Part shown: piece by piece, positions 13,214 to 24,371 of the stretch
Numbering within the stretch: position 1 is the first letter of the stretch
Layout: every line of letters starts with the position of its first letter
Assembly (NCBI GenBank): GCA_022059125.1
Contig: JAEUWY010000002.1
Coordinates: 2,232,001-2,296,000 of the forward strand
Reading direction: 5' to 3'
Origin: Corynespora cassiicola
Lineage: Eukaryota > Ascomycota > Dothideomycetes > Pleosporales > Corynesporascaceae
Length of the DNA stretch: 64,000 nt
The notes under the pieces: model-generated
What the model was told of the DNA's origin: nothing
The model's input: only the letters and a program-made list of their open reading frames with translations
Databases searched by the model: none
Made by a program: the position numbers and the translations under genes

Positions 13214-13529
13214 ATGTAATGCTGCTAAGCCAAAGGATGTGTAGGATACTGTGCTGGAGGTAACAATTGCTCGTTGAACTTGAATGGTTATGTTCCGCCA
13301 TGTGTTAGCCTGCGATCCTTCAAGATTGATTCCCGCCGACAAAGCTGGCAACGAACACTCTCAGCTACAATCACGCATCGCAAGCGGATTCGAGGAATTC
13401 GATCAAAGTTCTCGAGCTATGAGGGTCGGGGGGCTGCGGCAAAGGTCGCTAAGACAAGAAGTTGGACAAACTGCAGCATCGCATCAGGCCAGTACAAGAG
13501 AATCATGATATACTACGCTGAACAGGTCT

Positions 13530-14861
13530 TCATTGTTCTAAAGCACCAGGCGTTGGGGGCTTAAGCGCCTGAACAATCCGAGAACTGAGATCATCCAGCA
13601 CGCACTGCTCTATTTGAGGTTTGACTTCTTCATCAATGTATTCCTTTAATTTATTCTCCACGTTCTGTTCCATGTTCGGCACCACCTCATCCGTGACAAA
13701 TGTCTCCAATTCAGTCCTGACGTTGAGTAAACCATCGTCAATGTGCACGCCCGCAGTATCGTGCACATCTTCGATTTCCTTTTCTAGATCGTAGCGGACC
13801 ACGTCGATCTGTTCTGTACGTTCCTTGTCCAAAGTATGGACCTTCGATTCGAGCGTTGCGACACGCTCCAATAAACACTTGTTCAGGTCGTAGAAAGCCT
13901 GGACTAGGTTTTCGACCTTTTCTGTCTGTTGGTGCAGGCACCGGCTGATGTGCTGCAACAAATCAGACTCCCGACCACCTTTTGGCTCGGGAGCTGACAC
14001 TTTGGGTCGCTTCGGATTTGGGGGTTGGATAATGTCGTCGTATGATGGGAGTTCTGTGCTGCCTAATCCAATTTCACTACAATCACCTTGCTGTGTGTTA
14101 GTAGGGTCAGAGGTTGGTTCCATAGGCCGCTTCTGACTTGACGCTTGTGCAGCGCCATGACATGAATTCAGCTCTACATTATGGGATGAGTTGTGAATGA
14201 GATCAGCTTGTTGATGGGCGGGCTGCCCTGAAGGTACTGCAGTGTCGTGGCACGACAATAACGCGGCATCAGAGGGCAAAAAGCGGTTGGGTATCCATAC
14301 TCCGCCCTTGCCATTGTATAGACTGCACAGTACCTGTGGATAGGTGTCGCTGACTGAGGTGGTCAGTCGGGAGCAAGACACAGCCTGACATAGCGCTTGC
14401 AACTGGTCCTGGGACGTCTTGTTTTTAATGTCGAGGGTGAAGTCTATCGTGCTGCAAAACGCGCGGACCTTGCGCAGTTCCTCTTGGGCCGCCGGGATTT
14501 TCATCAAGTCGGCAAATTCTCTTGGGCCAACAACAAAGACGGGGTCCTGCAGTCGGAATCGCAGTCTATGGTCGGTTGACGTGGCCTTGGGACTGGGCTG
14601 AGGGCCTGCTGAGGGCATGAATTCAAGAGTGTGGATGCCTTCTGGCCAGATATAGATAAACAGACTACAAGAATCACTGGATTGCGGTGTAAGGTGGACT
14701 TGAAGTCTGAATAGGCAGGTGTGAGGAGCATCGACGGTGATGCAGCAGGAAGTCGAGAGCGCCATCTTATTGTTCCGCCAGCGCGCGACTGCTCGGGTCC
14801 GGATTTTCTTCCTGCCAGCAGGAAGGCGGTTGGTGGTATCGTCGGAAGTGGACATGGTCAT
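13530..14861 (-). CDS. Hypothetical coiled-coil protein, 443 aa
   Basis: This is a single-exon ORF from ATG (14861; a second in-frame ATG at 14855) to TGA at 13530-13532. I recognise no family. The N-terminal half is mixed alpha/beta in composition, including a segment LRFRLQDPVFVVGPREFADLMK that suggests a small globular domain. The middle (about residues 195-285) is low-complexity and Ser/Gln/Pro-rich, with a basic patch PNPKRPKV that could be a nuclear signal. The C-terminal third (about residues 295-430) is strongly charged and heptad-like (LLERVATLESKVHTLDKE and following), which points to a coiled coil and oligomerisation. It converges on the NACHT-ankyrin pseudogene. Length and clean codon use argue for a real gene. 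Confidence 0.7.
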   Translation of the reverse strand: MTMSTSDDTTNRLPAGRKKIRTRAVARWRNNKMALSTSCCITVDAPHTCLFRLQVHLTPQSSDSCSLFIYIWPEGIHTLEFMPSAGPQPSPKATSTDHRLRFRLQDPVFVVGPREFADLMKIPAAQEELRKVRAFCSTIDFTLDIKNKTSQDQLQALCQAVSCSRLTTSVSDTYPQVLCSLYNGKGGVWIPNRFLPSDAALLSCHDTAVPSGQPAHQQADLIHNSSHNVELNSCHGAAQASSQKRPMEPTSDPTNTQQGDCSEIGLGSTELPSYDDIIQPPNPKRPKVSAPEPKGGRESDLLQHISRCLHQQTEKVENLVQAFYDLNKCLLERVATLESKVHTLDKERTEQIDVVRYDLEKEIEDVHDTAGVHIDDGLLNVRTELETFVTDEVVPNMEQNVENKLKEYIDEEVKPQIEQCVLDDLSSRIVQALKPPTPGALEQ

Positions 14862-16164
14862 CTGGTAGGAAAGTGGAACAAAGTCGCGACTTGTGAACCG
14901 TGAGCCGTGAACCGTGGAAGGGGACCTTGGAAGGGTGACGGTAGTCGCGTCCCATGTGCCTCGAGAGGGGACGCGTCGGCAATTCCCTCAGTTTAGGCAG
15001 CAGCGCGCGGGCGCGTCGGCACGGGACCGTGCGCAGCACGTGATCGTGCCGCGTCCGTTTAAGTAGTGGCCTGCGCCCGCACCACCTTCGCCTGCCAACA
15101 TCATCGCCCACCACGACGCTCCATCGCCCACATCAGCCACCATCGCCTACCGCCACGCCTGGCAGCGCGCCTCACTCGTTATCGACCTCCCGTCCCCGCC
15201 GCAAGTGCACGATGTCTCGCGCAGCGCCGCCTGCCCGACGTTCGCCAACTGCCCCCTCTCGTTCGACTCCTGGCTTGATATGGTGGCTGGGACCGCACGC
15301 TGGCATGCAGAAACTGGGCCGGGAAATTCCAGTTCCTACTCATTGAGTACGCTCGTTGAAAGGACTGGGGCCTTTGTGTGAACTTTCTGGCGTGTTTGTG
15401 TGTCCTGTCTACCATCTCTATCCCGCTGGAGCAACGAGTCACGATGAGTGCGGCTGGCAGCATCGGTCATGGTCGGTACTGCTACCGGCATGCGCATTCT
15501 CGCACGAGTCAAGGCTGCTCGTCCGTGGATGGAAACGAAAGCCTGGGAGGGTGGGATTATCTCGTCGATCGCGCGACGCGGTGCGGTCGACGAGGGAGAG
15601 GGTTTGGTCGCTCCCTTTTTCCGTGGTGTTCTCATGTATTACAGACAATATCATCCCAACGTATTGTGTATCTATCTCTATCGTGTCATTCGATATCGAG
15701 AGCGTTTTATAGCAGCCGTCGAAGGACGCACAGAACAACATCGGCATCGTTTTACCATGTGCGTGCGTTATTGTGCAACTATCAGATATTTCAAAAGCAT
15801 ATAATCAGACGAAGTTCCATCAGGCTGGACAATCTATCGTGATAAACGCTTAAATCGCTCTGAGCAGGTTTTTACTAATGGACAGTTGCGGCGTGCTAAG
15901 GATACTAAAGGTGGTTAATTATTGGCCCAAACTACGCCACAGATTCTTTGCTCTGTTTGCATTAAGGTTAGTGCTGACCAGTTGTGTTACGTGGTACCTA
16001 GGTTGGCAGTCACTCGCCGGTCTTGGGCCGCTCCTGCCACGCTGACATGTTATAAAAACAGCACAATCAGTGCGCAAAACTCTTGCAGACAGCTCTCAGC
16101 CTGATCTCGCACATCTTACTTATTTACCTCTGCCTAAGATATCACATAAATTATCATCTTCCTG
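14862..16164. promoter_or_regulatory. Divergent intergenic region, 1.3 kb
   Basis: This lies between the leftward coiled-coil gene and the rightward protease-fusion gene, so it must hold both promoters. The left part (14940-15280) is GC-rich and CAC/CCA-rich with many CGCC triplets. The right part is near average composition. Overlapping short ORFs around 15340-15840 lie in several frames on both strands and none has domain support. Confidence 0.35.
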
Positions 16165-18949
16165 ATGTCTGACGTACCACAATGGATATGGAGTGCTGCT
16201 CACAACGATTATTACTATGTCCAAACGGATGGTAAGGCTGTACTATGGCAAGAAGCTCATTTGAAGAGAGGTTAATTGATCATCCAGCTTATGGCCGGCA
16301 TGCCTATATCTTCTCAAGACAGATGCCGGTGTCATCATTTGCGACTCTATCAACTACTACTCCTGAACTATCAAATGACAGTACTGCCTCTAGTATTGTC
16401 CCACAGCATTACAGCAACTCAGGTTACTCTCGTGCAGATACCAATGCAACCCTACTGCAATATGACCCTCAAAGTAACTCTACAGATCCAAGTAAGTATT
16501 CTGCTCTGATGGTTAGCTGCCTGTGCTAACCTTCTAGGCTTTAGACAAAGAACAGGACCGGAAAGCGGGCTGTTTTTCAGGGTGGGAAAGGTATACAGGC
16601 TATTGAGAATATATCGTGTGTTTATATGCTTATAATATACTAGGTATTCGCGATATTACATGTGCCTAAAGATGTCCACTTTAGTGAAAACGATAGTGGA
16701 TTTCATTCTGCGACCGAATCCCGCCGAGATATCTATCGGCAGATTCGACGATATGTTGTTGTTGAGGTTAGGGGTTCCTCATTCTATGCTTGGTAATCCT
16801 CTGTATTCTCTCTTCATGTGTATCGTCTGACAGCAGAAAGTCCGATTTTAACCTATTCAAGACGAGCGACAACCAAACCGGGATGCAAACCAGATGAACA
16901 TTCCATTATCTATATAAGAGGGACCAGGCCTACTCTCCTTACAAACGAACAGAGTCTCTCCAAAGAACCGATTGCTGTCAATCCAGTTAGTCCTCATGAA
17001 TTCCTTGATCCGGCTTCTCGAATCCATTTCGGGAAAACATATCATGTTCAGCGTGATGTTCAAGCTAAGGAAATTGGCGACGTTGTGCAACAAGACCTTG
17101 CTAGGCTGTTACTCTACTATCGAGTGGAGAATAGTATCGGCGGAAGTGGACTCGCCTCTTCTAGGTAAATACGTGGATCTGACCGTCTTTTCGTATCTAA
17201 CAAAAGCATAGAAATAACGTTGAAAGCATTGAGACAATTCACGCGAGCCCATTACATGATCATGCTGCACCAACTGGTTCTACTCAATCTTACATTTCTA
17301 CCACCACTTCCGCACAAGGCCATGCATACTATTATACAGGACGACCTCACAACAGCGTAAGAGAGGGGGCCATGATGCCTCAATCCGAGTCTGGAACAAG
17401 AGAAAGTAATGAAGAGTGGCCTGTTCTGTCAAGAAATAAGGAACAGGATCAATCGTCAATGGCCGGTGCCCTTTCTTCAGAATCGGCTCGCTCACATGAT
17501 TCAATTTCAGTCTTGAACTGGAGGCAGTTTAAATACCTGTTTCCTGAGGAACTCCAATCTGACGTTGAATACAGTGATCGAAATAAGGTCAGTGCTTGGA
17601 CATGCACTCCTAGCAAGGAAACAGGTGGTACAGATGTACCTTTAACCATTGCCGGTGTACCTGTGGTCATTCCAATAAGACACACCACCCCTATCCGAGC
17701 TCCAGCATGTTCAGTTCCTGACCCTCATCCTGAACCGATATCGCCAGCCCGCAAAATTTCAGACGAGGACATATGGTCAATAGCTTCTCACTTCGATGGA
17801 GTGATAGCCTTCTATATCCTATTGAATGGTTTCTTGCAGCTTCTTGTCGGACTGGACTATGATATTGAATGGGCCTACGAAAATCAGCCAACCCAATTTG
17901 GCGGTTTGAAAGTCTCCTACTTCCAGACAAATCGTTCCCCAACGCCAACCTCTCCAAGTAGCTTAGGAAATATTTCTAGTCTGAAAATAGGTGATATGAT
18001 ACAGGTCAAACCAAAAGACGCAAAAATGAGCACCAGGCCAAATCATGGCAAAGCAGGCCTTCGGATTCGCAGTTCTGACGGAACGGAATTTTTAACAGTG
18101 TCTTCTCATGTGGTCGCAAAAGCAATTTCACGTGAACGAACTAATCTTCTGGGAATTGAGGGAAATGTCGAGGTACACAGCATGCAATTGCCATACAGTC
18201 AGGTAAGATAAGTACTGAACCACATCCAAGCACCGGCTTACACAGTATACAGATAGGCGTTGTCCATCGCTGCTTTGACAAGTGCGAAAAAGGCTTCCAA
18301 GATTTTCCATCAGGATTCCAACATGATGTTAGCTTAGCAAGAATTATGGACCCTGTGTTGCTCCCCGATTTCGTAGCTCCAGAAGGAACTGAGTGGCTTT
18401 CAAGCGATGAATTGGATGCAATCAGATATGACAAGTCAGACATCTGTTTTCTAGAAGACGTAGGAGGAAATGAGAAAGACGCAAAGAGTATTGCTTTACA
18501 ACAAACTCAATACCAGGTATGGTACCCCCAAATATGCACACGGGTGTGACTAACTGATCTAGATTGTTGGGGAAGGGATCACGCTTAATCTGCCACCAAG
18601 GCGAAGGAAGTTATTTTCTTCTTTCAAGAAAAAGGAGTTTTCCGACGTAAATTGTGAACTTAGTCGTGATGCAAAGGTATGGCAATCAGCGGTTGGGCGC
18701 TCAATACTTTACCGTGTCTCTGGTGGGTTCAAAGAACCTAATGGCCAGAGTGGCATGGCTGTTTGCATCAAGGCAAGTGATGGAAAACGCAAGGTGGTCG
18801 GCTTTCAATCCTTTGTCCAGGATTCTGCCTATGTTCAAAACTACGAATCTGAAGGCGAAGACCTTCTCACGAGACTGAGAAATGGGCGAATAGCATTTTA
18901 CGGAGCCTTTCATGCCCCAGAAGAGTTGAAGGAATATGCCATATGCTGA
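16165..18949 (+). CDS. DUF6590-like protein fused to a trypsin-like serine protease domain
   Basis: I read eight exons: 16165-16231, 16288-16491, 16538-16590, 16644-16792, 16841-17164, 17212-18202, 18253-18516 and 18563-18949. They give about 812 aa with consistent phases. The N-terminus (MSDVPQWIWSAAHNDYYYVQ) is the short aromatic start common in fungal DUF6590 proteins. Residues about 95-270 carry the DUF6590 pattern: LFFRVGKVFAILHVP, CPILTYSRRATTKPG, HSIIYIRG, then SRIHFGKTYHVQRDV. A Ser/Pro-rich linker follows. The C-terminal part from about residue 540 looks like a chymotrypsin-fold protease: VSSHVV (His565), HDVSLARI (Asp621) and NGQSGMAVC (Ser747, GxSG). There is no signal peptide, so it is presumably intracellular. 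The acceptor of exon 5 (AAG at 16838-16840) is the least certain junction. Family membership is from memory of motifs; the fusion and the triad are inference. Confidence 0.75.
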
Positions 18950-19035
18950 TTTCTTGGGTTTATATGCATATCACTTGAAACCTGAAACCACTTGAGCTAT
19001 GCCAAGCATTACTTGAATTGAAGTCATTACCAGTA

Positions 19036-20316
19036 TCATTGTTCCAAACCTGAATCAATTAATCTTCTGATATTTTTGGTGGCTAGTGAAGCGTACAGAA
19101 ATGTCCAAAATGGAAGTTTCTCCCGGCGATCTCGAAATAGGACCCAGAAGTTCCAGGGCTTTGCCTGCTGCAGGTGTGTTTCCAGTATCAATATACGTGG
19201 CCAAAGGTGGGGAAAAGATACTTGGTGCCAGTCAGTTGGCAGATCCATGCTTTTGGACTCGAGTGATGGATCAAAAGTCAGGTGCTCTCTCGATCCATAG
19301 TTGGATTTGAGCCGATTGAATTCTTGACGTCGGAGTCGTAATGATGTGCAAGAAAGGCACCAACAGAATCTCCATATCATCCCCGCCATGAAATAATGTG
19401 ATGATGATGCTGAAGCAGGGTTCAATAGATTTGCGTATGACTCAATTACTTCCTGGATATAAAGCGCTGGGACTCCATTTGCAACAAGTCCAGCCTTACA
19501 GCCACGCTCAAAGATGCAGGGAAGAGCAAATAGCTCAACAACCCAAGCTCCGGCGTGCTGTGAGAGAAGTAAATGTCGAGAGATGTTATTTGTCCAGTGG
19601 ACACGTATCGCCGCGAGAGTACATAGCTTCGAGAGATTCAATGATTTTGATGGAATGAATAAGGATTCCATGGAATCGATCGGGAATTGGAGGTTTGGGT
19701 CGTCGTTTCTCAGTGAAATCTGCATCTGCTGATGGGTAGCCATCGGAAACGAGGGTGACAAAAGCAAGCCGCTCCCCTCGATAAGGCCCGGTAATGTTTG
19801 AAGAATTGGATCCTGCAAGTGCGTTATCCCCATTCGTTTATTATATGCCAAGATGATCGGTCGTTCTCGTCCTGTTAGAGAGACAAAGTTTGCCTTCATC
19901 ATGGTCCAGATTCCCAATATTAGGAAAGCGATCTCCGTGGCCTCTTTTGATCTAGTAACAGATCTCGGCTTGCTTATAAAGTATGGTTGATCTGAATCGC
20001 AAAGCCAATTAATGAACGATTGGATATCTCGATTCCTGGCACCAGCATTCATGGCATCATCGAAAAAGTCGATGGTATGTCGAAACAGATCGAAAAAATC
20101 GTCCAGCGATTCCGGGTTACTGCATTCGGCCGCAATATATCTTAGATAAGGCTGTGCAATCTCGTCTTCAGTATACTCATCAAAACCTAAGCGCTTAGCT
20201 AAGTTCAGGCAGGCTACCGATGAAAGAGCCTGTTCATGTGTGTTGGATTTGGACATGGCGATGCTGCAACAAGATGACAGACCTCTTACGGGGTTTAACA
20301 AAGAAAGGTAGCACAT
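19036..20316 (-). CDS. Hypothetical protein, 426 aa
   Basis: This is a single open frame, with ATG at 20316 or more likely the in-frame ATG at 20256 (MSKSNTHEQ), which removes a Cys-rich leader. I recognise no domain with confidence. The sequence is helix-rich with many Trp/Phe/Leu (IAFLILGIWTMMKANFVSLTGRERP; FALPCIFERGCKAGLVANGVPAL) and no convincing TM segments. It resembles lineage-specific fungal proteins found near NLR-like genes, but this is only an impression. It ends 87 bp from the stop of the protease-fusion gene, in a tail-to-tail arrangement, so the 3' UTRs probably overlap. Confidence 0.6.
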   Translation of the reverse strand: MCYLSLLNPVRGLSSCCSIAMSKSNTHEQALSSVACLNLAKRLGFDEYTEDEIAQPYLRYIAAECSNPESLDDFFDLFRHTIDFFDDAMNAGARNRDIQSFINWLCDSDQPYFISKPRSVTRSKEATEIAFLILGIWTMMKANFVSLTGRERPIILAYNKRMGITHLQDPILQTLPGLIEGSGLLLSPSFPMATHQQMQISLRNDDPNLQFPIDSMESLFIPSKSLNLSKLCTLAAIRVHWTNNISRHLLLSQHAGAWVVELFALPCIFERGCKAGLVANGVPALYIQEVIESYANLLNPASASSSHYFMAGMIWRFCWCLSCTSLRLRRQEFNRLKSNYGSREHLTFDPSLESKSMDLPTDWHQVSFPHLWPRILILETHLQQAKPWNFWVLFRDRREKLPFWTFLYASLATKNIRRLIDSGLEQ

Positions 20317-20896
20317 TAAGTATTCACAATTAAAAATGAGGCGCAGGGCTGTTTCACATGAACCGGTGAGAGGCTCCCAAGGCTGAAAAAGAGAACACTT
20401 TGCTAAGAGGCTAGCGTGATAGAATATGCACTAAACCTAGCTTGGGCTTAGCCGATTTTGAGGCCTGCTTGTTGTGGGATTCCGATATTGATGTACAGGG
20501 CGGCGGGACCTTTGAAGAATCTGTGGCTGGTATGGGTGGGGTCTCTCGTATCCGGCTGCTTCTGGACCGACCCATAATTTAGTGGTAACAGAAGAATGCC
20601 GACCTCCTCCTCAAACAGCTCTACATGAAACTCCCTCTGGTGAAAACTCCTCGAATCCGCTCTCACGGCATCAGGTCATTGGGCTTGTGATATCGAGCAT
20701 TCACGATCTCGCGTGGACGTTTAGAGCGTACTTGTTAGTGGTGGAGCTTGAAATTGCAAACTTCGCCTTTCAAAATTCGATGCGCCCAATCATACACAAG
20801 AATCGAACGGGTAATGTATATACAAGAATTGCCGAGATATGGCAAATGCCCATGAACTTGGAGCGTTTGCCTAGAGGTCGCTGGAGAGCGATGCGC
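20317..20896. other. Intergenic 580 bp
   Basis: This lies between two leftward genes: promoter of the 426-aa protein and 3' region of the arabinanase. No ORF with support and no repeat was seen. Confidence 0.4.
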
Positions 20897-21915
20897 TTAT
20901 ACCACCGGCCATCCGCTGGAGAAATCAATCGTGTTGATGCCAAACTTCTTCTGTCCATCCGCGTAGCCGATGCGGGTATCAACGTAGTGGTAGTAAAGCA
21001 CTGGTCCAAGCTGGGGGTCATAGTAGACACCCTGACCACCCGGACCATAAACCCATCCGTGCGACTCCAACACGGTAGTTCCTCCGCCCTCGGTACACTT
21101 CTTGCCGGCTTTGTCAACGAACCCACTTGTCGCGCTCTTCGACCTGCAGACTTGGATCTTGTACTCTTGGCCCTTGGCTGGTCGGTTCGCGTCGAAGCCG
21201 CAGCACTTGCCGACCGAAAAGAACAGGTAATGGTAATCGCCATTCTTAGCAATGAATGCAGCTTCTTGCGCATGCTCGCCCTCGGGCTTGAACGCAATGT
21301 TGACGCTTGCGGCGCCACTCTGCGTCTTCAGGGGTGGGTTTTGCATGTTCACGGAGAACAGGTCGCGCCAGAATGAGCCAAAGGACATGACAAACTTGGA
21401 CCCATCCCAGTACAAAGCTCCGTCGATAGCGTTATAGTCTTTTCCAGCCTTGGAAGAAATTCCGGTGGAGCCGTGGTCCGTCCAGGTGTCCAGGTTCTTG
21501 CTGGTCGCTACACCAATGGCAGAGTCTTGGACGCCAAAGGTCGAAACAGAGTAGTACATGTAGTATGTATCACCGACTTTGGTCACATCAGGGGCCTGCA
21601 TACCAAAGTCAGATCGAAGCCCAGTCATTTAATTACCAGGACGGTGCTCACCCAGAGGTCATCCTTGCCCTTGAGGTTGATTTTCGAGCCACTCGGGATC
21701 GCGGCACCTTTGTACGTCCATGGTCCAGTGATGCTCGGAGCGCTATGAATGGCAATCTTGCCTCCGGTTGAGAAACGGTAGTAGGTGCCGTCGTCGCGAC
21801 GGATCAATGCAGGATCGTGGGCGTTTCCGCAGACTCCGCTGCACGCCATGGGGTTGGCGTATCCATACACCACGGAAGCCGCCGAGAGGATCGAAGCAAC
21901 GATAGAAGAGCGCAT
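20897..21915 (-). CDS. abnA: Secreted endo-1,5-alpha-L-arabinanase (GH43)
   Basis: The enzyme hydrolyses internal alpha-1,5 bonds of plant-cell-wall arabinan and acts outside the cell. Exons are 21915-21652 and 21595-20897; the 56-bp intron (GTGAGC...TGCAG) falls inside the conserved DDLW|APDV motif. The product has 320 aa, the usual length. It begins with a signal peptide (residues 1 to about 18-20, [18 protein letters not shown]). GH43 catalytic residues are in place: Asp34 in NAHDPAL (base), Asp146 in [10 protein letters not shown] (pKa modulator) and Glu199 in AQEAAFI (acid). The C-terminal metal-site region [20 protein letters not shown] is intact. The gene stands alone; no neighbouring CAZyme was found. 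The symbol follows the Aspergillus orthologue naming and is an assignment by similarity of motifs. Confidence 0.93.
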
Positions 21916-23528
21916 GATGCCGACTAAAGAGAGAGATTGGCAGTGGATTGACGCTGGATGCCCGCGACGAAAATGATTTACAGGCAGAAGGCGAGCCTCT
22001 TTATATGAAAGAATTCGTTCTAGTTGCTCGCCCTCTAAATCTCGGCTATCGCATAGAAACTGAGCTGATGCTCCCTTATTTTCCGTCCCGCGGAGTGGTA
22101 GAGGGACTGTGCTTATTAGCATGCGGAGAAACCACCATGGCGAGCATATTCCAATATGACTATCGGAAGAAGCCAAACTAGAACTAGTTTTAGCTAATGA
22201 ACGGGTCATTTACGCCACCGAAGACAGGAGAGATAGTAGACATGAGATTTTTAGTCTTGGTCCATGTTTGAAACTTCGGCTTCTCACCGTAAGTGGCTAC
22301 GGTGAAGATTTAAGACATGGCGTGACAGGTGAAACGATCCGTCCACTAACGCACCTCGGAAAGATTTTGCCAGCCGGAGAATTTATATTAAATGAAAAGT
22401 AAAGTTATTGACTTTCATCAAAAAGGCTTGTTCATTTAGGGCCCGACTTGTGATTCTCATGCACCAATAATTGCTGGACAAGCCCTTTCCCTCAAAGACA
22501 AATTTAGCATTAACGAATGTTCTTTCGGCCACATGTTGTAGGTACCATTCTTGCCTTTGGAACATACAAGTCGGATAACCCACACAATGTTATTTTATTA
22601 CTGGGAGAAGAAGTGCTGTGTGAATTCTCCGGACCTTACAGTCTACAAGGTGCACTTAAGCAGTCCCTCTAATTTACTGTAGAATAAGCAAATCCCCAAT
22701 GCAGCTCCAAGTCTTGTCTGCATTCACGGCTTCTTGGCAACCGATATCGGCCACTTCGCAGCTATAGCATTGTCAACCAGATATAAGTACTCGTCAGCTG
22801 CTGCTACTTCTTGCTGTCCCTTTCTGTGCAGTACTTCCTATCCATTGAGCAAACTCAATATTGATTTGTTTTTCCATTAGGTTGCAACGTCGGTGCGATG
22901 AATCGTACTCATTCCCGAGGGGGAGGTCTCTGCATAAGCTACATGTGTGCATAAGAGACCAAGATTGAAAATCTCCAATTCTTCTGGTGTCGAGTTAGCA
23001 ATTGCTGGGTTCAGAGTGAAGCGTTCTCTCGAGAGTCGTAGGGGCTTGCATTCTTGCAGTTACAAAGCAAGGCGCAGGGCAGCGACTCGCATCATGAGTC
23101 TGCATCAGAGTAACAAAAATGTTAACTGAAGAATATCCAGTCTTCTGACTCAAACCATGGATCCTATATCGTGGATATTCCTTCCACTCGTCGAGCATAG
23201 CCGCAATAGGGGGCTTAGCCCGTTATTCCACCAACGGCATCAGTACCCATGATCAAGGATCCTCTGCCAAGTTCTCGGTTGGTGGGAAAGAGGGCAAGGT
23301 GGGTTAGCCGGAGGCGCTACGCTAGATAGGGCTGTGTCGAATACGAAAACAATCACAGTGAAAACAACACGAAGTTTCACCGGTATCTTGGAAAAATGCC
23401 ATGCTCGATGCTTATAATCTCCTTCTCCACAGCTCCACTTTAATTCACCTGTCGAACAGAGCCGTCATCTTGGTTGATACACTAACCCATCCTACTCATA
23501 TTACTATTCGCCATTGGCACATGCGAAC
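21916..23528. other. Intergenic 1.6 kb
   Basis: This is the shared upstream region of the leftward arabinanase and the rightward surface-protein gene. Only short unsupported ORFs are seen. It presumably contains the arabinanase promoter, but I could not point to a binding site with confidence. Confidence 0.4.
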
Positions 23529-24371
23529 ATGGTAGCAGCTACCAAAGTACTGCCTTTGTTTGCTATCAATGTCGCCGCAGAATTCACAACTTCGTTTTGG
23601 CTGCCAAAAGGTAGTCTTGGAACCGAAAGAATCCGCTTTGTAGGGTCTGTAGTTGCCGCAGATGAAGACCACTACACCGTTGCCGCCGACTATGACGACG
23701 ATAAAGACTACAACGGACTAGGCATCTTGCGCGGCCCCTCTTCAACATTGACGTTGGCATCAACCCTCCTGGAATACTCAACTTCTGACTTCCTTATAAG
23801 GCCAGGAACCAGCGAACCAGCAACAGCAGGGGACATTTACGCATACAGCATGAAGTGCGAGATGCAGACGGCCGCCATGGAAGCAGACTGTACTTACTCC
23901 ATCGGAACTGGCCTCGCGCGCGCACGCTGCAACCCTCCGGCCTCTCCGACATCATTTGTCTTGACCAACCTATGGACATTTACCGACACCGACACGGCGG
24001 GAGTGGAAACCATCTTGAGAACCTATGTCAACTCGCCAACCGCGCCCATTCCCACATGGTGCGCCGACGAAAATGCGCCGATTCCGACCAGTGACTTGAT
24101 AACTCCCGTAAAAATCCCCAGGAGTGAGTATGGGACGTACGAGCTGGTCATCACCGCGGGGGAGGAGAAGTTGAGGGCGACGACTGGGGGGTCGGTCAGT
24201 ACTTCTGGCCCGCAACCTACCGGCACGGGCTCGGAGGCTGCATCTGTTGCGACTAGTTCTGAAGCTGCTGCAACTAGAGGAGCTGGAGACACTGGAGCGG
24301 CTACATCTGTACGAGGTGCAGCTCCAGCTGTCGCGGGATTGGGCGCTGCTATTGCAGCATATTTTCTGTAG
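23529..24371 (+). CDS. Putative GPI-anchored cell-surface protein
   Basis: The open frame from ATG 23529 (MVAATKVLPLFAINVAAEF) gives 280 aa. A ribosome would meet an out-of-frame ATG at 23521 first. The start looks like a weak signal peptide ending near VAA. The mature part carries TTSFWLP followed by VGSVVAADEDHYTVAADYDD, a layout common in fungal secreted surface proteins. Four Cys appear in the middle (KCEMQ, DCTYS, RCNPP, WCADE). Residues about 220-265 are Ser/Thr/Ala/Gly-rich, typical of an O-glycosylated stalk. The end AAPAVAGLGAAIAAYFL is a hydrophobic tail after a small-residue site, fitting GPI attachment. Function is unknown; wall or surface location is inferred. Confidence 0.7.
   Translation: MVAATKVLPLFAINVAAEFTTSFWLPKGSLGTERIRFVGSVVAADEDHYTVAADYDDDKDYNGLGILRGPSSTLTLASTLLEYSTSDFLIRPGTSEPATAGDIYAYSMKCEMQTAAMEADCTYSIGTGLARARCNPPASPTSFVLTNLWTFTDTDTAGVETILRTYVNSPTAPIPTWCADENAPIPTSDLITPVKIPRSEYGTYELVITAGEEKLRATTGGSVSTSGPQPTGTGSEAASVATSSEAAATRGAGDTGAATSVRGAAPAVAGLGAAIAAYFL

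Noticed and set aside
15340..15842. Several overlapping 90-150 codon ORFs on both strands
   Set aside because: Mutually overlapping, no domains, no plausible splice structure.
20582..21376. 264-codon plus-strand ORF
   Set aside because: Antisense to the GH43 arabinanase, whose catalytic motifs are unambiguous.
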